From positions 1 to 32,937 of the forward strand of contig JAQBPK010000099.1 in NCBI GenBank assembly GCA_028287565.1: a stretch of 32,937 nucleotides of DNA. The letters run 5' to 3'. The stretch is from Vulcanimicrobiota bacterium. Lineage in GTDB: Bacteria > Vulcanimicrobiota > Vulcanimicrobiia > Vulcanimicrobiales > Vulcanimicrobiaceae. This document shows positions 1 through 7,718 of this stretch, piece after piece (within the stretch, counting starts at the first letter, position 1; each line of letters begins with the position of its first letter). The notes beneath the pieces are model-generated. The model did no database searches. It worked only from the letters and a program-made list of their open reading frames with translations, and was not told the DNA's origin. Position numbers and translations under genes: made by a program.

Positions 1-1271
1 CCCGAACCCACGCCGGCCGGCGCGACGATCTCCGCGAAGAGGCCGCGCATCGCGTCGTCGGCGCCGAAGCCGGAGGCGACCGCGTCGATCACCGCGTCGG
101 TCGGCGTCGCGAGCGCCAGATAGACGTCCAACTCGATTCCGGCGGCACGCCAGGTCCGGTGCGCCGCGGCCGCGTCGGCTATCGTCCAGCGCTCGAGCGC
201 CTCGCGTGCGCCGCGATCCGGCTCTCCGATGAGATAAGCGAGGGGCGACTCCGGGAACGCGGGCTCGGGATCCCGCCACGCCGGGGCCGAGTTGACCGCG
301 CACGGCGCGCCGGTGCGCGCGTCGAAGATCGGCTGGTAGCGCACCTCGAGCAGCGTGCCGGGATCGCCGTCGCGCAGCCGGGCGCGGATCGTCGCGCGCT
401 CGCCGAGCTCGCGGCCGGCGGACTCGCGGTACCAGTACGGGCGCGCGCCGCCGACCGACGCGGCGGCCATCGCGGCGGCGCCGGCCTTTTCGACCAGGTC
501 CTCCGGCTGCACGCCGTCGTCCGGGCAGATCGCCACGCCCACGTTCGCGCACGCGTCCGCCGCCGCGTTCGCGGCCGCGCGCAGCAGCCGCTGCGCCGCC
601 GGATAGGCTTCGGACTCGCCGGACTCGAGCGCGAGCAGCGCGAGGTACGCGTCGCCGCCGAGGTGCCCGAGGTGGTCGTTCGCGCGGACTTCGCCGCGCA
701 GGCGCCGCGCCACGGCGTCGCGCGCGGCTTCAGTCGAGCCCGCCGCGCGCGACGGCTCCACATCGACGTAGATCACCGCGAACGAGCGCTTCATGCGGCG
801 CGCGTCGTGCACCAGCTGCTCCAACCGCCGCAGCGTAGCGCCGCCGTCTGGGAGGTTGGCCGGTGCGCGCTCGGCGATGCGCTGCTCGAGCGCCCAGCCG
901 CAGCTCGCGACGACCGCGCGCGCGATCTCGACGGTATCCGCGCGCGGCTCGCGCCAGCGCAACGCGACCCGTTCGGGCCGGTCGGGCGCGATGCGAGCGA
1001 CGTACAGCTCGGGCGTCACGAGCTCGTCTTCCAGGACGCGGCGCGCGCGCTCGAAGAGGCGCCGCACGGCGACGCCGTCCGGCAGGCCGGGGACGGCGGC
1101 CACGATGCGGTCCTCATCGAACACGATCGCGCGCTCGACGTTCGCGAGCGTCCGCGCCAGCGAGAGCACCGCGCGCAGCCGCTGCGCGGGCTCGGCGACG
1201 CGATCGAACGCGCTCGTCCAGGCACGCGCAAGATCACGCGTGGGATAAGCCTCGCGATCGCTCCGGACCAC
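1..1271 (-). CDS. Degenerate GGDEF-EAL domain protein (3' end outside window)
   Basis: The minus-strand reading frame is open to the left window edge, so the C-terminus is missing. About 200 residues of N-terminal sequence without a recognisable domain precede a GGDEF-like half, whose core reads RANDHLGHLGGDAYLALLAL (near 640-700). It is followed by an EAL-like start, YQPIFDARTGAPCAVNSAPAW (near 290-350). The diguanylate cyclase signature GG(D/E)EF is GGDAY here, and the phosphodiesterase EAL triplet region is SAPAW. Both are eroded, so a c-di-GMP binding or structural role is more likely than turnover; that is inference. No signal peptide or membrane segment is visible. The start is uncertain: GTG at 1271 or an in-frame GTG at 1292; an in-frame TGA lies just above the latter. 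TATAGA sits a few bases upstream of 1271, which would fit leaderless translation. It is divergent from the CoA-transferase operon. Confidence 0.72.
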   Translation of the reverse strand, partial: MVRSDREAYPTRDLARAWTSAFDRVAEPAQRLRAVLSLARTLANVERAIVFDEDRIVAAVPGLPDGVAVRRLFERARRVLEDELVTPELYVARIAPDRPERVALRWREPRADTVEIARAVVASCGWALEQRIAERAPANLPDGGATLRRLEQLVHDARRMKRSFAVIYVDVEPSRAAGSTEAARDAVARRLRGEVRANDHLGHLGGDAYLALLALESGESEAYPAAQRLLRAAANAAADACANVGVAICPDDGVQPEDLVEKAGAAAMAAASVGGARPYWYRESAGRELGERATIRARLRDGDPGTLLEVRYQPIFDARTGAPCAVNSAPAWRDPEPAFPESPLAYLIGEPDRGAREALERWTIADAAAAHRTWRAAGIELDVYLALATPTDAVIDAVASGFGADDAMRGLFAEIVAPAGVGS

Positions 1272-1279
1272 CGGTAGTC

Positions 1280-1285
1280 TATATT
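1280..1285. promoter_or_regulatory. Possible bidirectional -10 element (TATATT / TATAGA)
   Basis: In the divergent gap between the GGDEF-EAL gene and the CoA-transferase operon, the only AT-rich spot is TCTATATTGTC. Read on plus it offers TATATT as a -10; read on minus it offers TATAGA about 7 nt before the GTG at 1271. No convincing -35 hexamer is seen for either direction, so this is a weak call. Confidence 0.3.
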
Positions 1286-1333
1286 GTCTCACGGGTCGCG
1301 CTCATGCTAGCCCGAACGGGTAAGCCGCGTCGC

Positions 1334-1353
1334 CTCCCTCCTCGGGGAGTTTT
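1334..1353 (+). terminator. Terminator-like hairpin in the CoA-transferase leader
   Basis: CTCCC (1334-1338) pairs with GGGAG (1345-1349) across a 6-nt loop and is followed directly by TTTT. No plus-strand gene lies upstream, so if functional it would act inside the 5' leader of the gene starting at 1384. A second small hairpin, CCCG-AA-CGGG, lies just before it. Confidence 0.35.
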
Positions 1354-1383
1354 CGGGCAACGTGTTGCACTAGTCGTGCTCGT

Positions 1384-2160
1384 ATGGACAAAGTCGTCGC
1401 ATCGGCTGCTCGAGCGGTCGCGGACATTCCCAGCGGCGCGTCGCTCGCCGTCGGCGGGTTCGGGCTCAACGGAATCCCGCACAACCTGATCGAGGCGCTG
1501 CTCGAGCAAGGCGCGACCGACCTGGTGACCGTCTCGAACAACTGCGGCGTCGACGGCTGGGGCCTCGGCGTGCTGCTCGACGCGAAGCGCATTCGGCGCA
1601 CGACCGGCTCGTACGTCGGCGAGAACAAAGAGTTCGAGCGCCAGTACCTCACCGGCGAGCTCGAAGTGGAGCTCGTGCCGCAGGGGACGCTCGCGGAGCG
1701 GCTGCGCGCGGGCGGGTGCGGCATCCCGGGTTTCTACACGCCGGCCGGCGTCGGAACGCTCGTCGCCGACGGCGGCCTGCCGTGGCGCTACAACGCCGAC
1801 GGCTCCGTCGCCATCGCGTCGTCGAAGAAAGACACGCGCACGTTCGACGGCCGCGACTACGTGCTTGAGGAAGGCATCGTCTGCGACTTCGCGCTGGTGC
1901 GCGCGAGCGTCGGCGACCGGCACGGCAACCTGATCTTCCACAAAGCGACGCGCAACTTCAACCCGCTGTGCGCGATGGCCGGAAGGATCACGATCGCGGA
2001 AGTGGAGGAGCTCGTCGAGCCCGGAACCCTCGATCCCGAGCACGTGCACTTGCCGGGCATCTACGTGCAGCGCGTCGTGCAGGTGGGACAAGCCGGAAAA
2101 CGCATCGAGCGCGTCACCACGCGCAAGCGCGCGAACGCCGATCACAAGGGAGGGCAATAG
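1384..2160 (+). CDS. scoA: 3-oxoacid CoA-transferase subunit A
   Basis: This is the alpha subunit of a succinyl-CoA:3-ketoacid CoA-transferase, which moves CoA from succinyl-CoA to acetoacetate in the cytoplasm. Family landmarks are clear: [18 protein letters not shown] near residue 20, [51 protein letters not shown] and [15 protein letters not shown]. The C-terminal block ends in [26 protein letters not shown]. At 258 residues it is longer than the usual 230 or so, mainly through an insert near residues 130-145 before [10 protein letters not shown]. The ATG at 1384 gives the conserved MDKVVASAA start, but no good ribosome binding site is visible. Subunit B follows after 2 nt, so the pair is translationally linked. 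Substrate could be another short 3-oxoacid; the family assignment itself is firm. Confidence 0.95.
   Translation: MDKVVASAARAVADIPSGASLAVGGFGLNGIPHNLIEALLEQGATDLVTVSNNCGVDGWGLGVLLDAKRIRRTTGSYVGENKEFERQYLTGELEVELVPQGTLAERLRAGGCGIPGFYTPAGVGTLVADGGLPWRYNADGSVAIASSKKDTRTFDGRDYVLEEGIVCDFALVRASVGDRHGNLIFHKATRNFNPLCAMAGRITIAEVEELVEPGTLDPEHVHLPGIYVQRVVQVGQAGKRIERVTTRKRANADHKGGQ
2149..2153 (+). promoter_or_regulatory. Ribosome binding site for scoB (fixes GTG start)
   Basis: AAGGGAGGG lies within the last codons of scoA, about 10 nt before GTG at 2163, and supports that non-ATG start. Confidence 0.6.
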
Positions 2161-2162
2161 CC

Positions 2163-2831
2163 GTGGCGCTCACACGCACGCAGCTCGCCGCGCGCGTCGC
2201 ACAGGAGCTGCGCGACGGACAGTACGTGAACCTCGGCATCGGGCTGCCGACGCTGATCCCGAACTACGTTCCCGCGAACGTGACCGTCGTGCTGCAAAGC
2301 GAGAACGGGATTCTCGGCTTCGGCCCCTATCCGTATGAGGGCGAGGAAGATCCGGATCTGATCAACGCCGGCAAGGAAACCGTCACGGTGCTGCCCGGCG
2401 CGGCGTTCTTCGATTCGGCGACGTCGTTCGGAATGATTCGCGGCGGACACGTCGACGTTGCGGTGCTCGGTGCGATGCAGGTCGCGACCAACGGCGATCT
2501 CGCGAACTGGGTGATCCCCGGCAAGATGGTCAAGGGGATGGGCGGCGCGATGGACCTGGTGCACGGCGCGAAGCGCGTGATCGTGATGATGGAGCACACC
2601 GCCAAAGGCGGCGCGCACAAGATCGTCGAGTCGTGCGATCTCCCGCTCACCGGCAAAGGCGTCGTGCAGCAGATCATCACGGACATGGCGGTGATCGACG
2701 TGACGCCGGACGGCTTGGTGCTGCGCGAGGTGGCACCCGGCGTCAGCGTGGACGACGTGCGCGCGGCGACCGGCGCGCCGCTGCAGATATCGTCCGAGCC
2801 GAAGACCATGGAGATTCCGGCAGGCGTCTAG
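2163..2831 (+). CDS. scoB: 3-oxoacid CoA-transferase subunit B
   Basis: This is the beta subunit partner of the preceding gene. The N-terminus reads [33 protein letters not shown], which is canonical. The catalytic glutamate that carries the CoA thioester lies in [12 protein letters not shown] (about residue 45). [40 protein letters not shown] is the conserved central block. The 222 residues match the usual 210-220. The GTG start at 2163 follows a good Shine-Dalgarno inside scoA and sits 2 nt after the scoA stop, as expected for an obligate heteromer. The 76-nt gap to the next gene holds GC-rich inverted repeats (GCCGC-TGAGG-GCGGC near 2843-2857) without a T-tract. Confidence 0.95.
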   Translation: MALTRTQLAARVAQELRDGQYVNLGIGLPTLIPNYVPANVTVVLQSENGILGFGPYPYEGEEDPDLINAGKETVTVLPGAAFFDSATSFGMIRGGHVDVAVLGAMQVATNGDLANWVIPGKMVKGMGGAMDLVHGAKRVIVMMEHTAKGGAHKIVESCDLPLTGKGVVQQIITDMAVIDVTPDGLVLREVAPGVSVDDVRAATGAPLQISSEPKTMEIPAGV

Positions 2832-2907
2832 CGGGCCGGCGGCCGCTGAGGGCGGCTGCGGGCGTCCCCGGGGCGCCTGCGCCGCCGCGTCGAACTCCGT
2901 CCGGGCT

Positions 2908-4086
2908 ATGTCGATCGCACCGCCACGCCCCGACACCTCCGACGAGGAGGCAATGATCCTGGACGTCGTCCGGCAGCTCGTCAAAGAGCGCGTCGAGCCG
3001 CGCGCCGCCGAGATCGACGCCAAGGCCGAGTTCCCGTGGGACATCAAGCAGCTCTTCGCGGAGAACGACCTGCTCGGCATCCCGTTTCCCGCCGAGTACG
3101 GCGGCCTGGGCGGCTCGTTCGTCACCTACGTCAAGGTCGTCGAGGAAGTGTCCAAGGCGTGCGCGTCGTCGGCGCTGATCATCGCGGTGCAGGAGCTCGG
3201 CGCGCTGCCGATTCTCATCGGCGGCAGCGACGAGCAGAAGAAACGCTGGATCCCCGATCTCGCGTCGGGCGCGAAGATCGCAGCGTACGCGCTCACCGAG
3301 CCGGGCTCGGGCTCCGATGCCGCGGGCTCGATGCGCACCAACGCGCGCCGCGACGGCGACGACTACGTGCTCGACGGGACGAAGATCTGGATCACGAACG
3401 GCAGCGTCGCGGACGTCGTGACGGTGTTCGCGGTGACCGATCCCACGAAGGGTCCGAACGGCATCAGCGCGTTCGTGGTCGAGAAGGGCACGCCGGGCTT
3501 CACCGTCGGCAAGCTCGAGAAAAAGATGGGCATCCGCGGCTCACCGACGGTCGAGCTGTCGTTCGAGAACTGCCGCGTGCCGGCCGCGAACCTGCTCGGC
3601 GAAGAAGGCGTCGGCTTCAAGATCGCGATGAAAGTGCTCGACAAGTCGCGCCCGGGGATCGCAGCGCAGGCGCTCGGGATAGCGCAGGGCGCACTCGACT
3701 ACGCGGTCGACTACACGAAGCAGCGCGTCGCGTTCGGCAAGCCGATCTCGCAGCAGCAAGGCCTGCAGTTCATGATGGCCGACATGAAGACCGAGGTCGA
3801 AGCGGCGCGTCTTCTGCTGTACGAAGCGGCGCGCAAGTGCGACGAGAACGCCGCCGACGTCACCACGTGGGCCGCGATGGCGAAGCTCAAGTGCGGCGAC
3901 GTCGCGATGAGCGTCACCACCGATGCGGTGCAGCTCCTCGGCGGGTACGGCTACTCGACCGAATACCCGGTCGAGCGCATGATGCGCGACGCGAAGATCA
4001 CGCAAATCTACGAAGGGACGCAGCAGATCCAGCGCATCGTGATCGCGCGGTCGATGGTCGGCAAGTGGAGCCCGCCGAAATCCTGA
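2908..4086 (+). CDS. Acyl-CoA dehydrogenase
   Basis: This FAD-dependent acyl-CoA dehydrogenase introduces the 2,3 double bond in acyl-CoA and passes electrons to ETF. All three domains are present in 392 residues. The N-terminal helical part includes [24 protein letters not shown]. The beta domain has [15 protein letters not shown] and [13 protein letters not shown]. The C-terminal helical part has [21 protein letters not shown] and [22 protein letters not shown]. The catalytic base is E369 in [11 protein letters not shown], the position used by short/medium-chain enzymes. The sequence is most like short-chain (butyryl-type) members, fitting the CoA-transferase upstream. ATG at 2908 has no clear Shine-Dalgarno. 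Exact chain length cannot be read from sequence alone. Confidence 0.95.
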   Translation: MSIAPPRPDTSDEEAMILDVVRQLVKERVEPRAAEIDAKAEFPWDIKQLFAENDLLGIPFPAEYGGLGGSFVTYVKVVEEVSKACASSALIIAVQELGALPILIGGSDEQKKRWIPDLASGAKIAAYALTEPGSGSDAAGSMRTNARRDGDDYVLDGTKIWITNGSVADVVTVFAVTDPTKGPNGISAFVVEKGTPGFTVGKLEKKMGIRGSPTVELSFENCRVPAANLLGEEGVGFKIAMKVLDKSRPGIAAQALGIAQGALDYAVDYTKQRVAFGKPISQQQGLQFMMADMKTEVEAARLLLYEAARKCDENAADVTTWAAMAKLKCGDVAMSVTTDAVQLLGGYGYSTEYPVERMMRDAKITQIYEGTQQIQRIVIARSMVGKWSPPKS

Positions 4087-4094
4087 CCGCGTCT

Positions 4095-4109
4095 TCGGGT
4101 AGAACCCGA
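4095..4109 (+). other. Hairpin between acyl-CoA dehydrogenase and the sensor gene
   Basis: TCGGGT (4095-4100) and ACCCGA (4104-4109) form a perfect 6-bp stem with a 3-nt loop in the 28-nt gap, ending 5 nt before the next start codon. There is no T-tract. It could dampen readthrough or hide the following ribosome binding region. Confidence 0.4.
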
Positions 4110-4114
4110 GCAGC

Positions 4115-6022
4115 GTGATCGCCGAGGCCCCCGGACCGAACATCAACCTGAGCCGGTCGCAGACGATCCGGCTGGTCGTCGTCGGAATCCTGGTGGTCCT
4201 CGCGCTGCTGCGCGTCGTACCGGATTTCGTGCGCGTCGCTTACCCGCTGCAGCTGTTCCGCTATCAGACCGACGGCAACGGCATCGTCAGCAGCGTCGCG
4301 CCGCGACCGTCGCCCACGCCGCGCGGCGCGGCGCGATCGGGCGTGGCGCGCGCCACGGCCAACCTGGTGTCGTTCGCCCGCCGCGGCCGGGGCAAGGCTT
4401 CGGTGAAGCCGTCCCCCGCGCCCGATCTGGGCGATGAGCTGCTGCGCGGCGACCGCGTGCGCATCGACCGGATCAGGCCGTTCGACCGCAAGCCCGGACT
4501 CGCGGGGCGCGGCTACACGTACGAGAACCCGATTCGGTTCTTGCCGGTCGAGCGCGCCGGCGAGGAGCGCGTGCTGCGCTTGGTGGCACGCCCCGAGTCG
4601 GTGACGATTCGTTCGACCGACATGCTGCGCATCGTGCTCTGCATCATTGCCGTGGCGCTCGGTGCCATGCTGTTCCTGATCAAGCCCAGCATCGCAACGG
4701 CGGCGTTCTTCGTCTTCTCGCTTGCCGCCGTCGAAGCGCCCGTGACCTACCTCGACACGATCATCCCAAACCCGTGGCGGCCGATTCCGGAGTGGATTCA
4801 CGACACGCTGCGCGGCGCCGTGCGGCCCGCGCTGCTGCTGTTCGCGCTGTGCCTGATCGACGGCGACGCCGACGCGCCCCGCGAGCGCCTGTTCGCGTGG
4901 TTCGCCGCCGCGCTTGCCATCGGCCTCGGCACGCTGAACGCGTACGCGCAATGGTCGATGAACTACGCTGCGCTGCCCGCGGAGCAGCTCGACCGCATCC
5001 TGCGCGGCACCTGGCACACGATCGACGTGATGATCGGCATCGCGCTGCTGGTCGCGTTCGTGCGCGCGCGGACGAACGACCGCCACCGCATCAGCTGGAT
5101 CGCGGCGGCGTTCTTGTTCGCGGGCGCGGCTCGGCTCGCATCCGACACGTTCTATCCCGGGCGCATCACGGGCTGGCAGAACAGCCTGCTCGTGTCCGCG
5201 ACGATCGTGCCGATCGCGACGATCTGGATCGCCGTGATCCGGCACCAGTTCTTCAACGTGGACTTCGTCGTGAGCCGTGCCGTCGTCTACGCCGCGCTCA
5301 CCGCCGGCGTCTTCGGCGTGATCTCCGTGTTCGAGGAGGTCGGCACGTACCTGTTCTACCAAAACGCCGACTTCGCGTACATCGTGTTCTCCGCGATCAC
5401 GCTTGGGCTCGGGATGATCACCGGCCGGCTCGTCAAGGTTCTCTCGCAGCTGGTCGACCGGTTCATCTTCCGCGACCGGCGCGAGCAGCGGCAGGCGCTC
5501 GAGTTCATTGCCGGCTACATCCTCGATGCCGAGACCGTCGAGGACGTCTACCGCGCGCTGCTGCAGGATGCGCCGCATGCGCTCAAGCTCTCGTTCGGCG
5601 GGATCCTCGGCCGCCAGCCCGACGGCAGCTACGTCCTCGCGCAGCAGAACAACTGGCCGGAGGACTTCAGCATCCGGCTCGATCCCAACGACGAGATCAC
5701 GCGCGCCATCACGCGCACGCGCGGCGCGCTGAGCTTCTCCGGCAAGGACACGCGGCTGATCCAGCGGTCGTTTCCGAACGAGCGGCTGACGTTCGCGGCA
5801 CCGATCTTCTTCGACCGCACGGTCAGCGGCATCGTGGTGTACGGCCACAACGTGAGCGGCCTGGACCTCGACCCCGAGGAGCGCGAGCACCTCGTGCGCG
5901 TCGTCGCGCACGCGTCGATCGCGCTGAACACGATCGAGCTCAACCGCTACCGGAACGCGAACGCAACGGCACCGCTCCCGGCGCCGGAACCGGCCCCGCT
6001 CCCATCCCCCGAACCAGCCTGA
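4115..6022 (+). CDS. Multi-pass membrane protein with PDZ-like extracytoplasmic region and C-terminal GAF domain
   Basis: This 635-residue protein starts at GTG. One membrane helix (about 18-40) is followed by an extracytoplasmic stretch. Its second half, about residues 107-165 (GDELLRGDRVRIDRIRPFD onward), resembles a PDZ-like module. About nine further hydrophobic segments run between residues 170 and 445. Then comes VDRFIFRDRREQRQALEFIAGYIL, typical of the linker after 7TM sensor regions in histidine kinases and GGDEF proteins. A GAF-like domain occupies about 465-605, and a proline-rich tail (APLPAPEPAPLPSPEPA) ends the protein. No kinase, GGDEF, EAL, HD or DNA-binding output follows, so it would have to signal through a partner. 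It may be co-transcribed with the upstream metabolic genes (28-nt gap). The ligand is unknown. Confidence 0.8.
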   Translation: MIAEAPGPNINLSRSQTIRLVVVGILVVLALLRVVPDFVRVAYPLQLFRYQTDGNGIVSSVAPRPSPTPRGAARSGVARATANLVSFARRGRGKASVKPSPAPDLGDELLRGDRVRIDRIRPFDRKPGLAGRGYTYENPIRFLPVERAGEERVLRLVARPESVTIRSTDMLRIVLCIIAVALGAMLFLIKPSIATAAFFVFSLAAVEAPVTYLDTIIPNPWRPIPEWIHDTLRGAVRPALLLFALCLIDGDADAPRERLFAWFAAALAIGLGTLNAYAQWSMNYAALPAEQLDRILRGTWHTIDVMIGIALLVAFVRARTNDRHRISWIAAAFLFAGAARLASDTFYPGRITGWQNSLLVSATIVPIATIWIAVIRHQFFNVDFVVSRAVVYAALTAGVFGVISVFEEVGTYLFYQNADFAYIVFSAITLGLGMITGRLVKVLSQLVDRFIFRDRREQRQALEFIAGYILDAETVEDVYRALLQDAPHALKLSFGGILGRQPDGSYVLAQQNNWPEDFSIRLDPNDEITRAITRTRGALSFSGKDTRLIQRSFPNERLTFAAPIFFDRTVSGIVVYGHNVSGLDLDPEEREHLVRVVAHASIALNTIELNRYRNANATAPLPAPEPAPLPSPEPA

Positions 6023-6049
6023 CCGCAGGCACGCAAACGCACTCGGGGA

Positions 6050-6088
6050 TTCGCTCGAAGGGCGACGGCTTCGCCGAAAGGCGAAGCC
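6050..6088. repeat. Dispersed hairpin element, copy 1
   Basis: This copy shares the core CGAAGGGCGACGG (6056-6068), followed by C/G and TTCGC, with a copy at 11409-11448. About 25 of the first 30 positions match. Both copies lie between convergent genes. Confidence 0.55.
6067..6088. terminator. Perfect GAAA-tetraloop hairpin at convergent gene ends
   Basis: GGCTTCGCC (6067-6075) and GGCGAAGCC (6080-6088) form a 9-bp perfect stem closed by GAAA. It sits between the convergent stops at 6022 and 6090 and touches the minus-strand stop codon. There is no T-tract, but position and stability fit a bidirectional terminator or 3'-end stabiliser. Confidence 0.5.
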
Positions 6089-6900
6089 TAGTGACCGACG
6101 CCTGAATACCGGTTCAGGCCGATGCGCCAGAACACGTACGCGAGCGCGACGGCGAGCAGGCCGATCGCCGGCGTCAGCAGGCCCACCGATTCCGGCAGCA
6201 TCGCGTGCTCGTGCGCTTTGTGCAGGAAGAAGCGTGCCGGGAAATAGTTCATGAAGGCGAACGGCACGACGAACGTGAGCAGCAGGCGCACGCCGCGCGA
6301 GTAGATGCTGATCGGGTAGCGGGTGAACTCCTGTTCGAGCTGGACGACGATCCAGCGCAGCGCGTCCACGCGCACGAACCAGAACGCGACCGTCGAGATG
6401 ACCAGGTTGAACGCGAGGTCGATCAGCGCGCCGCCCACCACGATGAGCGGCACGAACGCGAGGAACGTCGCGTCGACGACCACGCCGCTGTACCAGGTCG
6501 CCGCGCAGAACGTGATCACCGCAAGGATGAGCTCGTCGGGAAACACCTGGCCCGGCGTCGCGATCGCCTGGAACAGCGTGTCCAGCGGACGCACGAGCAG
6601 CCGGTCGAACTCGCCGTCGCGAACGTGCTCGGGGATGTCGCCGACCGTCGAGAAGAACGTGTTGTGCAGCGCGTGCGCGAGCATCCACATCCCGTACAGG
6701 AACGCCATGTCGCGGAACGTCCAGCCGTTCATCGAGGGGAAGCGGTTGAGCACGATCCACAGCGCCGCGACCGCCGAGCCGTGGTAGATGAACGTGAACA
6801 CGAACCAGATGAGAAAGTTCTCGCGGTACTCCAGCGTGGTGAGGATGTTGATCCGCCAGTACTGCTTGTAGACGTTGAGCATCACGCGCAGGCGGTGCAT
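6088..6900 (-). CDS. ABC-2 type transporter permease (COG3694-like)
   Basis: This membrane subunit of an exporter has 270 residues and about six hydrophobic helices. It begins MHRLRVMLNVYKQYWRINILTTLEYRENF. Conserved features of the uncharacterised ABC-2 group that pairs with COG4586/COG4587 proteins include FRDMAFLYGMWMLAHALHNTFF, DGEFDRLLVRPLDTLFQ and YSRGVRLLLTFVVPFAFMNYFPARFFL. The start at 6900 is set by a TGATG junction with the upstream permease (stop and start share one A). A longer in-frame extension to 6978 overlaps the upstream gene and is arginine-rich, so I reject it. It is the last gene of the three-gene operon. Substrate is unknown; relatives are suggested to export lipids, antibiotics or glycans. 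Confidence 0.9.
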   Translation of the reverse strand: MHRLRVMLNVYKQYWRINILTTLEYRENFLIWFVFTFIYHGSAVAALWIVLNRFPSMNGWTFRDMAFLYGMWMLAHALHNTFFSTVGDIPEHVRDGEFDRLLVRPLDTLFQAIATPGQVFPDELILAVITFCAATWYSGVVVDATFLAFVPLIVVGGALIDLAFNLVISTVAFWFVRVDALRWIVVQLEQEFTRYPISIYSRGVRLLLTFVVPFAFMNYFPARFFLHKAHEHAMLPESVGLLTPAIGLLAVALAYVFWRIGLNRYSGVGH

Positions 6901-7718
6901 CAGCCGCCCTGCACGACGACGCGCTTGGCCCCCGCGCGCCACATCAACGTGGCGATCAGCCCGAGCACGACGATCCAAAACGCCTGGAGTCCGAGCGCGG
7001 CGGCATAGCGCTCAGGCTTGATGACGCCGACGTAGATCAGCAGCGGCGTGGAGAACATCGCCGCGAACGGCAGCGCGAACGCGACCTTCTGCAAGAACGC
7101 GGGGAAGATCACCAGCGGGATGATCTCGCCGCCGAACAGGTCGGTCACCCACGTGACGATCAGCTGCATCGCGTGAATCTCCAGCGTCCAGAACGCCACG
7201 CAGTTGAGGATGAAGTTGATGCAGAACCCCACGAGGTAGCCCAGGCCGAAGCTCAGGAAGAACGTCGCGAGCGTGAGCGGTCCCGGAACGTCGATGTGAA
7301 CGATCAGCAGCGCGAGCAGCAGCGACGGGACGATGAGCACAGCGTGGAAGATCACCTCGCCGCTGCCGTCGGCGAAGAGGTACAGCGGCACGATGATCGG
7401 CTTCATGAAGTCGGTCGCGATGCCGCCGGTGTGCAGCTTCTCGTACAGCAGCCGCGTCTGGTCGATGTCCATCACGAGGCCCATCAGCAGCGCGACGGTC
7501 GAGTACGTGATGATCGCGTGCAGCGGCAGCTCGCTGGGCGCGGCGTTGCGCGCGTACAGCGCGACCCACACCATGCGCAGCAGATAAACGCGCACGAGAA
7601 CCGACGCGACGCTGGTGAAGACGTCGAAGCGGTAGGTGGCCTCGCGCGCCATCGCCTTCTGCATGAACTGGACGTACGGCTCGAAGCGAAAGCGCGGCCG
7701 CACGCGGGCCTCCGTCAC
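6900..7718 (-). CDS. ABC-2 type transporter permease (COG4587-like)
   Basis: This second membrane subunit has 272 residues and about six helices. The N-terminus FEPYVQFMQKAMAREATYRFDVFTSVASVLVRVYLL and the segment MDIDQTRLLYEKLHTGGIATDFMKPIIVPLYLFADGSGEVIFH match the COG4587-type permeases. It would form a heterodimeric pore with the downstream permease. The GTG start at 7718 overlaps the ATPase stop in a 4-nt GTGA, so the three subunits are translationally coupled in the order ATPase-permease-permease, as expected for this transporter type. Confidence 0.9.
   Translation of the reverse strand: MTEARVRPRFRFEPYVQFMQKAMAREATYRFDVFTSVASVLVRVYLLRMVWVALYARNAAPSELPLHAIITYSTVALLMGLVMDIDQTRLLYEKLHTGGIATDFMKPIIVPLYLFADGSGEVIFHAVLIVPSLLLALLIVHIDVPGPLTLATFFLSFGLGYLVGFCINFILNCVAFWTLEIHAMQLIVTWVTDLFGGEIIPLVIFPAFLQKVAFALPFAAMFSTPLLIYVGVIKPERYAAALGLQAFWIVVLGLIATLMWRAGAKRVVVQGG

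Noticed and set aside
159-1277. 372-codon open frame on the plus strand
   Set aside because: The minus strand over the same bases encodes recognisable GGDEF- and EAL-like segments, whereas this frame is arginine-rich without motifs.
3998-6760. 920-codon open frame on the minus strand
   Set aside because: It lies opposite the acyl-CoA dehydrogenase 3' end and the whole membrane sensor gene and runs into a permease in the wrong frame. Its composition (R, D, H, E-rich, no motifs) is the usual antisense shadow of high-GC genes.
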